A stretch of DNA of 64,000 nt. Origin: Janthinobacterium sp. 61. GTDB lineage: Bacteria; Pseudomonadota; Gammaproteobacteria; Burkholderiales; Burkholderiaceae_D. Positions 10,325 to 18,442 of this stretch are shown here, piece after piece; the stretch's first letter is position 1; every line of letters starts with the position of its first letter. A program made the position numbers and the translations under genes. Where the stretch lies: contig NZ_PJMQ01000001.1 in the NCBI RefSeq assembly GCF_002846335.1, positions 3,906,001-3,970,000 of the forward strand, given 5' to 3'. The notes beneath the pieces were generated by a model. It was not told where the DNA came from. It searched no databases and saw only the letters and a program-made list of their open reading frames with translations.

Positions 10325-11344
10325 TCAAGCTGCGTAGCCTTGCGGGTTCTGGTGCTGCCAGCGCCAGTGATCGCGGCACATGTCGTCGATGTTTTTCTGC
10401 GCTTGCCAGCCCAGTAATTGCTTCGCCTTGTCGGCCGAGGCGTAGCAGCTGGCGATGTCGCCGGGGCGGCGCGGCACGATATCGTACGGCACGGCACGGC
10501 CGCTGGCCGCTTCGAAGGCCCGCACGGTATCGAGCACGCTGTAGCCATGGCCCGTGCCCAGGTTGACGGTGAAGCCGCCCTCGGTGGAAAACAGGCGGTT
10601 CAACGCGGCCACATGGCCCAGCGCCAGGTCGACCACGTGGATGTAGTCGCGCACACCCGTACCATCCGGCGTATCGTAATCATTGCCGAAGACGGCCAGG
10701 CGCTCACGGCGGCCCACTGCCACCTGGGCAATGAAGGGCATCAGGTTATTCGGGATGCCGGCCGGGTCTTCACCGATCAAGCCGCTGGCATGCGCACCCA
10801 CCGGGTTGAAATAGCGCAACACACCGACTTGCCATTGAGCATCAGCATGCACGAGATCGGCCAGAATCTGCTCGACCATCAGCTTGGAGCGGCCGTATGG
10901 GTTGGTCACGGACAAGCGCGACGATTCCAGGATCGGCAGGGCTTCCGGATCGCCATACACGGTGGCCGACGAGCTGAACACAAAACGCTTCACGTTCGCC
11001 GCCGCCAGCACTTCCAGCAACGCTACGGTGCCTGTCACATTGTTATCCATATACATCAGCGGCTGGGCCACGGATTCGCCCACCGACTTCAGCCCCGCAA
11101 AATGGATCACTGCATCGATGGCATGCTCGCGCAGTACGGTGGCCATGGCCACGCGATCGCGTACGTCAGCCTCGTAGAAAGGCACGCTTTTGCCGGAAAT
11201 GCGCTCCACGCGCACCATCGCTTCGCGCGCGCTATTGCACAGATTATCCACCGCGACCACATCGAAGCCGGCAGCCAGCAATTCGACGCAGGTATGCGAA
11301 CCGATGAAACCGGATGCGCCGGTTACGAGTATTTTCTTGGACAT
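10325..11344 (-). CDS. galE: UDP-glucose 4-epimerase
   Basis: GalE interconverts UDP-glucose and UDP-galactose in the cytoplasm, supplying galactose residues for surface polysaccharides. The product has 339 residues, standard length. The start at 11344 gives the N-terminus MSKKILVTGASGFIGSH, with the GxxGxxG NAD-binding loop directly after the first strand; an upstream ATG at 11356 is less likely. The short-chain dehydrogenase YxxxK pair is present as YGRSK, with SSSATVYG supplying the catalytic Ser/Thr. It lies downstream of trmB but is separated from it by a terminator, so it is probably transcribed alone. The eroded polysaccharide genes at 15.4-18.4 kb are a plausible functional partner. 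Confidence 0.95.
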   Translation of the reverse strand: MSKKILVTGASGFIGSHTCVELLAAGFDVVAVDNLCNSAREAMVRVERISGKSVPFYEADVRDRVAMATVLREHAIDAVIHFAGLKSVGESVAQPLMYMDNNVTGTVALLEVLAAANVKRFVFSSSATVYGDPEALPILESSRLSVTNPYGRSKLMVEQILADLVHADAQWQVGVLRYFNPVGAHASGLIGEDPAGIPNNLMPFIAQVAVGRRERLAVFGNDYDTPDGTGVRDYIHVVDLALGHVAALNRLFSTEGGFTVNLGTGHGYSVLDTVRAFEAASGRAVPYDIVPRRPGDIASCYASADKAKQLLGWQAQKNIDDMCRDHWRWQHQNPQGYAA

Positions 11345-11421
11345 AATCTCAATCAATGCAAAAAAGATAAGACTACCGTAAATCGCCCACCTTGCCTAGC
11401 CAGCGCACGCTAGCGCGCATG

Positions 11422-11454
11422 AAAAAAGCCTGCGGCGTCGCCGCGGCAGGCTTG
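11422..11454 (-). terminator. Rho-independent terminator of trmB
   Basis: Read on the minus strand, AAGCCTGC pairs with GCAGGCTT around a GC-rich interior, followed by six T residues (A run at 11422-11427 on the plus strand). It lies 39 bp after the trmB stop codon. Confidence 0.85.
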
Positions 11455-11492
11455 TTCTCGTGCAAATGGCACAGGCTGGCAAACCGCCAGAT

Positions 11493-12212
11493 TTATTTCT
11501 TGATGAACACCAGATCCCACACGCCATGGCCCAGTTTCAAGCCGCGGTTTTCAAACTTGGTCAGCGGACGGTACGCTGGCTGCGGCGCATAAGCATCGGC
11601 GCTATTGTGCAACTGCGGCTCGGCGCCCAGTACCTCCAGCATTTGCACCGCGTAATCTTCCCAATCGGTGGCGCAATGCAGATAGCCGCCCGGCGCCAGG
11701 CGATCGGTCAGCTGCTTGACGAAAGGCGACTGGATCAGGCGGCGCTTGTTGTGGCGTGCCTTGTGCCATGGATCGGGGAAAAACACGTGGATACCGGCCA
11801 GCGAATTGGCAGGAATCATGTGCGTCAGCACTTCCACGGCATCGTGCTGCAGCAGGCGCAGATTCGTCAGCGACTCTTCGCCGATCAGTTTCAACAGACT
11901 GCCGACACCCGGCGTATGCACTTCGACACCGATAAAATCCTTCTCCGGCATGGCCTTGGCGATATGGGCGGTCGTCGCCCCCATGCCAAAACCGATTTCC
12001 AGGATGACCGGCGCCTTGCGGCCAAACACCTGTTCGAAGTCCACGGGCTCCTTGGCGAAAGGCAACAGGAACTGCGGCCCCAAGGTCTCAAGCGCGCGCG
12101 CCTGCGCGACAGACAGCCGTCCCGCGCGGGTCACGAAGCTGCGGATGCGGTGTTCGGTCGGATCGTACATCATCGGCCGCGCCGGGCCGTTTGCTGGGGT
12201 ATCAGAAGACAT
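11493..12212 (-). CDS. trmB: tRNA (guanine-N7-)-methyltransferase
   Basis: TrmB methylates G46 in the variable loop of many tRNAs using S-adenosylmethionine. The product has 239 residues. The N-terminal part has the family motif [14 protein letters not shown], the AdoMet pocket is [12 protein letters not shown], and the signature [16 protein letters not shown] near residue 155 is diagnostic. The C-terminus [12 protein letters not shown] is also typical. No strong ribosome site precedes the ATG at 12212. The tRNA-Gly 3' fragment at 12266-12312 lies just upstream and belongs to the island boundary, not to this gene. Confidence 0.95.
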   Translation of the reverse strand: MSSDTPANGPARPMMYDPTEHRIRSFVTRAGRLSVAQARALETLGPQFLLPFAKEPVDFEQVFGRKAPVILEIGFGMGATTAHIAKAMPEKDFIGVEVHTPGVGSLLKLIGEESLTNLRLLQHDAVEVLTHMIPANSLAGIHVFFPDPWHKARHNKRRLIQSPFVKQLTDRLAPGGYLHCATDWEDYAVQMLEVLGAEPQLHNSADAYAPQPAYRPLTKFENRGLKLGHGVWDLVFIKK

Positions 12213-12265
12213 GGAAATGGAGAAATAAGTGGCCGCGCCATATAAAACCGGGCGCCAGCGAAAAA

Positions 12266-12312
12266 TGGAGCGGGTGAAGGGAATCGAATCCTCGTCGTTA
12301 GCTTGGGAAGCT
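12266..12312 (-). other. Duplicated tRNA-Gly 3' half (probable attachment site, distal end of island)
   Basis: These 47 bp match the anticodon-arm-to-CCA part of the intact tRNA-Gly(CCC) at 15185-15231 at 45 of 47 positions and in the same orientation. The fragment lacks the acceptor 5' strand and the D arm, so it is not a functional tRNA. Two substitutions fall in the anticodon stem and T stem. A partial 3' copy lying distal to the intact tRNA's 3' end is the classic trace of integration at a tRNA gene. A decayed tandem tRNA is the alternative. Confidence 0.75.
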
Positions 12313-12537
12313 CGACAAGGAACTCAACAGCCATGCGGGCTTGCGGCCCGTTTCTGCTCCGCAAAAATGACATTATAGCAGCCGCAGAAGCGGCCATCCA
12401 TGCAGCGAATTGTGCGATTGTGGAGTGACTGGTAACGATTACACCGCCCTGTCAATCTCCATCAATTCCAGGCTATCGAACAAAGGTCCTATTTTTTATC
12501 CGAGCATATCGCCGATGGATGCGAACTTTGGCAATTA

Positions 12538-14571
12538 TCAGGTCTTCTTGCCGGCTTGCCGGCAAAGCGCCGTCCCCTTTTCAAGTGCGCCACGCTGGCG
12601 CAATATCGATGCTACGCGCGGCGCACCCAGACATTCGGCATACGCCAGCGGGCTAATCCGCTCATCCGGCGATGCGTTCAGGTCGAGACCGGGTCTGGCT
12701 TGCATGATCAGGAGGAGAATATCGTCCTTGTCGCCATCAAGGACGCGTAGCCAGGCGGGGAAGCCTTTCGCGTCTTTTGCTTGCGGGTCGGCGCCGAAAT
12801 CGAGCATCGTTTTGACGATCTCCACGCTGCCCGTCTCAATTGCATATTTCAGTAGCGGGTTGCCGAAGCCATTGCCTGCCACTTCCTTGGCATTGTTATG
12901 GCTGCTCAGCAGCATGCGCACCACGTCTGCCGACTGCGCCGACAAACTGCCGTTCGGATCGCGCATTCTCAAGTAGCCACCCAGCGGCGTGTCGGTTTGC
13001 CCGTCGCGCGCGATCGACAGCGGATAGCGCTGATCGAGCCGCATGCCTGCCTTCAATAGTGGGCCAAGCACGCTGGGGCAGTACAGCAATCTGACCGCCA
13101 GCACATTTTTCGGAATAGTCGGATGCAGGAAAAAACGCGTAGGGTCAGCTCCCAGCAGGAACGCCAGAGAAATGGCATCTTTGCCAGTGCAGTCGTCCAG
13201 CGCTCGCCGCAACAGATCATCGGCCACGTCAGCCTGCAACTTGCCTTTGCCGCCATGGACGTATTCGATCAAGGCGGACTTGTACGCCGTGGCCGCGGCT
13301 GACTGACTCAGCACATGCGGCGCAGCCCAGCGATTGAGGGGACTGGCGCCCGCATCCAGCAGGCGCCGCACGCCAACGGCATCATCACGGACGATCACGT
13401 GCTCAAGCACGCTGGAGGCATCGAGCGCCGCCATCCCCGCCTCCCGCGTCAGCCAGTCGAATACCGGCATGGGCAGCGCGCCGACGCGGACTTTTCCCAG
13501 CACCTCATCGGCCAGATACTTGTGGAATGTCACCAGTTCGTCCGGCACTTGCATGGACTTGATGACATCGAGCGTGCGCAATGCCGCATCGTCAGGCAAG
13601 TTGACGGCGTGCCGTGCCAGCAGCCAGGTATTGCCATGGTCGGCCGGATCGGGTCGGCTAGCGGCCAGGCGGGGTAAAATCTCCTCGGCAAAAAGCGCAT
13701 AATAATCTTGCCGCATGGCCGGGATGGCCTGGTTCGGGGATATTGGCGGCTCGCTGCCCGCCAGGAAACGCCGGGATGCCTCCCACCATGCCGATTCGCC
13801 GCTGGCGGTGCGCGGAACCGATCCAGCGGCCAGCAAAACACGGATGTGCCGCAGCACGGCAGCGCGCGCAATGGCATCATTGGCCGGACTGGGCGTTGGA
13901 TTTTCGCTCCCCGCCATCAATCCATGCAGATACTGCCCACACATCACCTCGCGCTGGAAGTCCTCGGACTGACGGTGTCGCTTAAGGTCGGGCGGCAGTG
14001 CATGGAATGCGGCCAGGCTCATATCCGCAGGCATGCCATGGGCACAATATTCGCTGTTTGCCGGTGCGGGTGGCTTGATCGCCTGCCGCACGGGGTACAA
14101 ATCCATGCCTCCCGGGGCAAATCCATCCAATGAAACCAGGACGGTGCCCGTCTTGCTCGTACGCATGGGGGCGGCGAAATTCTGGCTTGCAGCCACGCCG
14201 GAGAATTGTGCGCCAGAAAAGGTTTTAACAAAAAACACACCGGCACCGGCCAGCGCGCAGGAAGCGCCATCCATTTGCACGGGAATCTGGCTGAACTGCT
14301 CACGCGTCATTGGCCTGAGCGACACCTGATAAGAAGTCCACGCTTTTTGCTCAGGATCGTATGTCGACAAGACATAACCGTGCTCCTGATGCTCGATCCA
14401 GATTCGGGCAGGCTCGCCTTCCTGCACCGCATAGCTTCCGACCAAACCATCACATGCGGGCGCTTCAGCGTATATGAACAAGGCAACAATCCCTATAACA
14501 AGGCTTTTAAATTGACGCAGCAGAAATTTAGTCGTTGTTCGCATTTTTTCATGCATCGTTTGATTTTGCAT
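12538..14571 (-). CDS. Exported ankyrin-repeat-like protein, island cargo
   Basis: The product has 677 residues. The N-terminus is basic followed by a hydrophobic stretch (LVIGIVALFIYAEAPAC, about residues 24-40), consistent with Sec export. The first ATG (14571), 14556 and 14544 are all possible starts, and none has a clear ribosome site. Residues 40-370 show no recognised domain but contain scattered Cys residues. From about 380 onward there are degenerate ankyrin units: GVRRLLDAGASPLNR, LAFLLGADP, IVKTMLDFGADPQAKDAKG. It is the only sizeable gene inside the tRNA-bounded segment. It may be an effector or a periplasmic binding protein; its function is unknown. Confidence 0.75.
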   Translation of the reverse strand: MQNQTMHEKMRTTTKFLLRQFKSLVIGIVALFIYAEAPACDGLVGSYAVQEGEPARIWIEHQEHGYVLSTYDPEQKAWTSYQVSLRPMTREQFSQIPVQMDGASCALAGAGVFFVKTFSGAQFSGVAASQNFAAPMRTSKTGTVLVSLDGFAPGGMDLYPVRQAIKPPAPANSEYCAHGMPADMSLAAFHALPPDLKRHRQSEDFQREVMCGQYLHGLMAGSENPTPSPANDAIARAAVLRHIRVLLAAGSVPRTASGESAWWEASRRFLAGSEPPISPNQAIPAMRQDYYALFAEEILPRLAASRPDPADHGNTWLLARHAVNLPDDAALRTLDVIKSMQVPDELVTFHKYLADEVLGKVRVGALPMPVFDWLTREAGMAALDASSVLEHVIVRDDAVGVRRLLDAGASPLNRWAAPHVLSQSAAATAYKSALIEYVHGGKGKLQADVADDLLRRALDDCTGKDAISLAFLLGADPTRFFLHPTIPKNVLAVRLLYCPSVLGPLLKAGMRLDQRYPLSIARDGQTDTPLGGYLRMRDPNGSLSAQSADVVRMLLSSHNNAKEVAGNGFGNPLLKYAIETGSVEIVKTMLDFGADPQAKDAKGFPAWLRVLDGDKDDILLLIMQARPGLDLNASPDERISPLAYAECLGAPRVASILRQRGALEKGTALCRQAGKKT

Positions 14572-15184
14572 CTTGATTGTACATATCCCTCGGTAATTCC
14601 CGCATTTTTTGAGCGCGCTAAAAGTAGAGGTTAAGCGGCTAGGGCAAGCTTCTGTTTTGGCGTGACGCTAACGTCGGTGCGAATGCTACGCTTGAGTGCG
14701 CCATATTGGCCACACATGACACAAATGCCTGGTCATTTCTTGTCGGAAGAACCTGCCCGGCTATCAAGGCGTTTTGAGTAGCTAGTCATAGTTGCCATTT
14801 ATTATTCCCAAGAAGAACATTGCATCCATAGGCAGCGCGCACTTTGCAGCAGATCCATGGGGACCTGAAAGAGCTGGACTATGCGGGGTCATACGACCGC
14901 GTGGCAGCGTTTGCCAGGCAGTGGAAGGCGGGTCAAACAGTGTGGGGCAATTCTGCGAGCAAACGAACAGATAGCCGCCCAGGAGGATAGCAAATTGCTC
15001 AATTGAGATAGTCACGAATTGTCACACTGAAGCGAATGTCTCAGCCCAGTCTGAAGCGAGGCGAAGGGCTAGACACCATTCGGAAGCGCGGCGTTGGATC
15101 AAGGAAAACTAACGCGTTTGACACGACTTGTGGAGCAGTTTAGCTCTGTGGAGCAGCGAAAGCAGGTTTTTCGCCGTTTTTCAT
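14572..15184. other. 613 bp without a recognisable gene inside the tRNA-bounded island
   Basis: The stretch is visibly less GC-rich than its surroundings. I found no integrase remnant, no transposase and no convincing coding region; the longest frames are short and lack ribosome sites. A 28-codon frame on the minus strand (14631-14717, beginning MCGQYGALKRS) is too small to call. The region may be decayed mobile-element DNA. Confidence 0.5.
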
Positions 15185-15258
15185 TGGAGCGGGTGAAGGG
15201 AATCGAACCCTCGTCGTAAGCTTGGGAAGCTTCTGCTCTACCATTGAGCTACACCCGC
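15185..15258 (-). tRNA. tRNA-Gly, anticodon CCC
   Basis: The 74-nt gene includes the encoded CCA. The acceptor stem GCGGGTG pairs with CACCCGC, the D stem is GCTC/GAGC, the anticodon loop TTCCCAA has CCC at 34-36 after the invariant U33, the T stem is GAGGG/CCCTT around TTCGATT, and the discriminator base is T. There is a G-A mismatch at the top of the anticodon stem (27-43). The 3' end faces the proposed island, and its 3' half is duplicated at 12266-12312. Confidence 0.95.
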
Positions 15259-15314
15259 GAAGCCTGCATTTTACGCGGGATGGCCAAGACTTGGCAAACT
15301 TCTGGATCGCTTTC

Positions 15315-15331
15315 GAATTCATCATGAATTC
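15315..15331. promoter_or_regulatory. 17-bp perfect palindrome upstream of tRNA-Gly
   Basis: GAATTCAT-C-ATGAATTC is a perfect 8-bp inverted repeat with a single central base, 57 bp upstream of the tRNA 5' end. It could be a protein-binding site. No role is established. Confidence 0.3.
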
Positions 15332-15432
15332 TCGCAGCATTTGACAAAAAAATACAAACAGCAACATCGGCACGGTACCGTTTTTGTCGATAGCGAACAT
15401 CTTTTCGGGAAGCCAGGTAATACCCCCAGCAA

Positions 15433-15695
15433 ATGATCGCGCTTAACAGTAGGCTACTGGCGCGGGATCCTGACGCGCATGCCGAACTGGAGCGCTATGC
15501 CAGGCAGATCGAGTATTGTCTTGAAGCGAAACCCGGAGGCACATGCCGATGACAAATGAGCGGCGAAACGATGCCAGTTACGATACCCGCTCCTATCTCG
15601 ACGCCTGGTATGTCAATAACTGGTCTTTGTTCAATGATATTGTTATCCTGCCTAAAACGGTTAAGGTCATTTTCAAGAAAGATGGCGCTTACTAA
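15433..15695 (+). pseudogene. Remnant of a WbaP-type undecaprenyl-phosphate sugar transferase
   Basis: The C-terminus of a polyprenyl glycosylphosphotransferase can be read across broken frames. In frame from 15433 there is LLARDPDAHAELER, then IEYCLEAKPGGT. An in-frame TGA at 15550 stands where the family has the Trp of TGLWQVSGRND. QMSG follows, then a one-base deletion shifts to RNDASYDTRSYLDAWYV and NWSLFNDIVIL, ending FKKDGAY and TAA at 15693-15695. The catalytic core and membrane helices are missing (a large internal deletion). An intact version would start O-antigen or exopolysaccharide assembly. It lies 125 bp before rmlB, so the locus has probably lost genes. Confidence 0.8.
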
Positions 15696-15766
15696 TGACA
15701 TTAGCAACTCAATAATTGTACTTTGAAAACATTTCGTGGCCCTCGCACTCAGACAATCGGACGAGG

Positions 15767-15796
15767 GAGCATTGTGACAATGAGCATTGTGACAAT
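15767..15796 (+). promoter_or_regulatory. Tandem 15-bp repeat with palindromic cores in the rmlB leader
   Basis: GAGCATTGTGACAAT occurs twice head-to-tail with no gap. Each unit contains ATTGT-G-ACAAT; the first extends to a perfect CATTGT-G-ACAATG. Two identical dyads 15 bp apart, ending 24 bp before the rmlB start, look like paired operator half-turn sites or a leader RNA feature. Confidence 0.5.
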
Positions 15797-15820
15797 ATGC
15801 GAGTAAAAGAGGATAACAGC

Positions 15821-16900
15821 ATGATTTTAGTAACTGGCGGCGCCGGCTTCATCGGTTCCAATTTTGTACGCGACTGGCTTGCGCTCAACGATGAGCCCGT
15901 GATCAATTTTGACAAACTGACCTACGCTGGCAATCTCAGCAACCTGGCCAGCCTGGAGCACGATCCACGCCATATCTTTGTGCGTGGCGATGTCTGCGAT
16001 ACGGCCCACATCTCCCGCCTGCTGACGGAACACCAGCCGCGCGCCATCGTGCATTTTGCCGCGGAAAGCCATGTTGATCGTTCGATTCATCACCCTGGCG
16101 ACTTCATTACCACCAACGTCAACGGCACCTTCAGCCTGCTGGAGGCCACGCGCGCGTTTTGGTCCGGCTTGGCAAGCGAAGCCAAGGATGGCTTCCGCTT
16201 CCTGCATGTCTCGACCGACGAAGTCTATGGCACCCTGGGACCGAACGACCCGCCATTCACGGAAACAACGCCGTATGCGCCAAACAGCCCCTATTCGGCA
16301 TCGAAAGCGGCATCCGATCATCTGGTGCGCGCGTATTTCCACACGTATGGCATGCCGGTGCTGACGACGAACTGCTCGAACAACTATGGTTCCTTCCATT
16401 TCCCGGAAAAACTGATTCCGCTCATTATCAGCAACGCCCGTGCCGGCAAGGCCCTGCCTATCTACGGCGACGGCATGCAGGTGCGCGACTGGCTATACGT
16501 GGGCGACCATTGCTCGGCGATTCGCCGCGTGCTCGAGGCGGGCCGCCTGGGCGAGGTCTACAACGTGGGCGGGTGGAATGAAATGCCCAACCTGGAAGTC
16601 GTGCACACCTTGTGCAACATCCTCGATACGCTGGCCCCGAAAGCATCAGGCAGCTATCGCGAACAAATCACCTATGTGCAGGATCGCCCTGGCCATGACC
16701 GCCGCTATGCCATCGATGCGCGCAAGATCGAGCGCGAACTGGGCTGGAAGCCGGCCGAAACCTTCGCCACCGGCATACGCAAGACCGTCCAGTGGTACTT
16801 GGACAACCAGGCCTGGGTACGCGATGTCCAGTCGGGCGACTACCTGAATTGGGTAGAGAAAAACTATGCGGCGCGCGATGCGGCACAGGAGCAGAAATAA
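15821..16900 (+). CDS. rmlB: dTDP-glucose 4,6-dehydratase
   Basis: RmlB performs the second step of dTDP-L-rhamnose synthesis, converting dTDP-glucose to the 4-keto-6-deoxy sugar. The product has 359 residues. The start at 15821 follows AGAGGA and places the NAD loop [12 protein letters not shown] immediately after the first strand. The active-site motifs STDEVYG and [12 protein letters not shown] (YxxxK) are present. Upstream in-frame codons from 15716 are excluded because they cover the repeat leader. The stop overlaps the rmlA start by one base (TAATG). It is the first gene of rmlB-rmlA-rmlC. Confidence 0.97.
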   Translation: MILVTGGAGFIGSNFVRDWLALNDEPVINFDKLTYAGNLSNLASLEHDPRHIFVRGDVCDTAHISRLLTEHQPRAIVHFAAESHVDRSIHHPGDFITTNVNGTFSLLEATRAFWSGLASEAKDGFRFLHVSTDEVYGTLGPNDPPFTETTPYAPNSPYSASKAASDHLVRAYFHTYGMPVLTTNCSNNYGSFHFPEKLIPLIISNARAGKALPIYGDGMQVRDWLYVGDHCSAIRRVLEAGRLGEVYNVGGWNEMPNLEVVHTLCNILDTLAPKASGSYREQITYVQDRPGHDRRYAIDARKIERELGWKPAETFATGIRKTVQWYLDNQAWVRDVQSGDYLNWVEKNYAARDAAQEQK

Positions 16901-17793
16901 TGGTCGGCACCATCGAACGCAAGGGCATCATCCTGGCCGGTGGTTCCGGTACGCGTCTGTATCCGGTCACCATGGCGGTGTCGAAGCAGCTGCTGCCCGT
17001 CTATGACAAGCCGATGATTTACTATCCGCTGACCACCCTGATGCTGGCCGGCATACGCGACATTCTGATCATTTCCACGCCACAAGATACGCCGCGCTTC
17101 CAGGAGTTGCTGGGCGACGGCAGCCAGTGGGGCATCCGCCTGACCTATGCCGTACAGCCTAGTCCGGACGGCCTGGCACAGGCGTTCATCATCGGCAAGG
17201 AGTTTGTCGGCGATGCTCCATCGGCCCTGATTCTGGGCGACAACATCTACTACGGCCATGACTTCGAAATCCAATTGCGCAAAGCATCCGCGCGCACCAG
17301 CGGGGCCACCGTGTTCGCCTACCATGTGCACGATCCGCAGCGTTATGGCGTGGTCGATTTCGATGATCAGCGCCGCGCTGTCAGCATCGAGGAGAAGCCG
17401 CTCAAGCCAAAATCGAACTATGCCGTTACCGGCCTGTATTTCTACGACAGCCAGGTGTGTGACATCGCCGCCGGTATTATTCCTTCGGCGCGTGGCGAAC
17501 TGGAAATCACTGATGTTAACCGTGCCTACCTGGAACGCGGTCAATTGAACGTCGAGCTGATGGGCCGCGGCATGGCCTGGCTCGACACTGGCACCCATGA
17601 ATCCTTGTTGGAAGCGAGCCAATTCATTGCCACGATTGAAAACCGCCAGGGCTTGAAAGTTGCCTGCCCCGAGGAAATCGCTTACCGCAAAGGATATATC
17701 GATGGCGCCAAACTGGAGCAACTGGCCCGGCCATTGAAAAAGAACGCCTATGGCCAGTATCTGTTGCGTTTGCTCGACGACAAGATATTCTGA
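16900..17793 (+). CDS. rmlA: Glucose-1-phosphate thymidylyltransferase
   Basis: RmlA makes dTDP-glucose from glucose-1-phosphate and dTTP, the committed step to dTDP-rhamnose. The product has 297 residues. The nucleotidyltransferase signature [13 protein letters not shown] lies at residues 12-24, followed by [16 protein letters not shown]. The metal-binding motif is LGDNIYYG, and the late [13 protein letters not shown] is characteristic. It overlaps rmlB by one base and precedes rmlC by 44 bp, so all three are probably one transcript. Confidence 0.97.
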   Translation: MVGTIERKGIILAGGSGTRLYPVTMAVSKQLLPVYDKPMIYYPLTTLMLAGIRDILIISTPQDTPRFQELLGDGSQWGIRLTYAVQPSPDGLAQAFIIGKEFVGDAPSALILGDNIYYGHDFEIQLRKASARTSGATVFAYHVHDPQRYGVVDFDDQRRAVSIEEKPLKPKSNYAVTGLYFYDSQVCDIAAGIIPSARGELEITDVNRAYLERGQLNVELMGRGMAWLDTGTHESLLEASQFIATIENRQGLKVACPEEIAYRKGYIDGAKLEQLARPLKKNAYGQYLLRLLDDKIF

Positions 17794-17837
17794 GCTGTGC
17801 CGCGCTTTCCACCTAGTTCATACGATACCGAAATACC

Positions 17838-18383
17838 ATGCAAATCCAGACCACAGCCATTCCTGAAGTATTGATACTCGAACCGACCGTGTTCGGAGAC
17901 GACCGCGGCTTTTTCTATGAGAGCTTTAACCAGAAGCGCTTTGCCGAACTGACCGGCGTTACACGCCCCTTCGTGCAGGATAACCACTCCAAGTCCGCCA
18001 AGGGTGTATTGCGCGGCCTGCATTATCAGATCCAGCAGCCACAAGGCAAACTGGTACGCGTCACCGCCGGCGCAGTATTCGACGTCGTCGTTGACCTGCG
18101 TAAAAGCTCGCCAACCTTCGGTCGCTGGGTCGGCGTCGTGCTGTCGGCCGCCAACAAACGCCAGCTATGGATTCCCGAAGGTTTCGCCCACGGCTTCTTG
18201 GTAACCAGCGACAACGCTGAATTCCTGTACAAAACCACCGATTACTGGGCGCCGGAATTTGAGCGTAGCCTGCTGTGGAATGATCCGGCAATCGGCATCG
18301 ACTGGCCGCTGGACGGCGAACCGCTATTGTCGGGCAAAGACAAAGCCGCAACATTGCTGGCCAACGCCGACCTCTTCGCCTGA
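17838..18383 (+). CDS. rmlC: dTDP-4-dehydrorhamnose 3,5-epimerase
   Basis: RmlC epimerises C3 and C5 of the 4-keto sugar made by RmlB. The product has 181 residues, standard for this cupin dimer. Conserved signatures are FVQDNHSKS, GVLRGLHYQ (catalytic His), GAVFDVVVDLR and WIPEGFAHGFLV. The final enzyme RmlD (4-dehydrorhamnose reductase), usually in the same operon, is not present in this window; the next gene is convergent. RmlD must be encoded elsewhere if rhamnose is made. Confidence 0.96.
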   Translation: MQIQTTAIPEVLILEPTVFGDDRGFFYESFNQKRFAELTGVTRPFVQDNHSKSAKGVLRGLHYQIQQPQGKLVRVTAGAVFDVVVDLRKSSPTFGRWVGVVLSAANKRQLWIPEGFAHGFLVTSDNAEFLYKTTDYWAPEFERSLLWNDPAIGIDWPLDGEPLLSGKDKAATLLANADLFA

Positions 18384-18442
18384 GCACCGCAATACAGACG
18401 CCCCGCATTCGAGGTGTCAATCGCACCGTGCCAGTGCATCAC

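Noticed and set aside
14631..14717. 28-codon minus-strand frame beginning MCGQYGALKRS in the island
   Set aside because: It has no ribosome site, and its length is within chance expectation. The resemblance to MCGR-type starts is too slight.
15140..15400. An 86-codon frame on the minus strand containing SSMVEQKLPKLTTRVRFPSPAP
   Set aside because: This is the tRNA-Gly sequence read as protein, a common false gene; the same artefact occurs over the tRNA fragment at 12266-12312.
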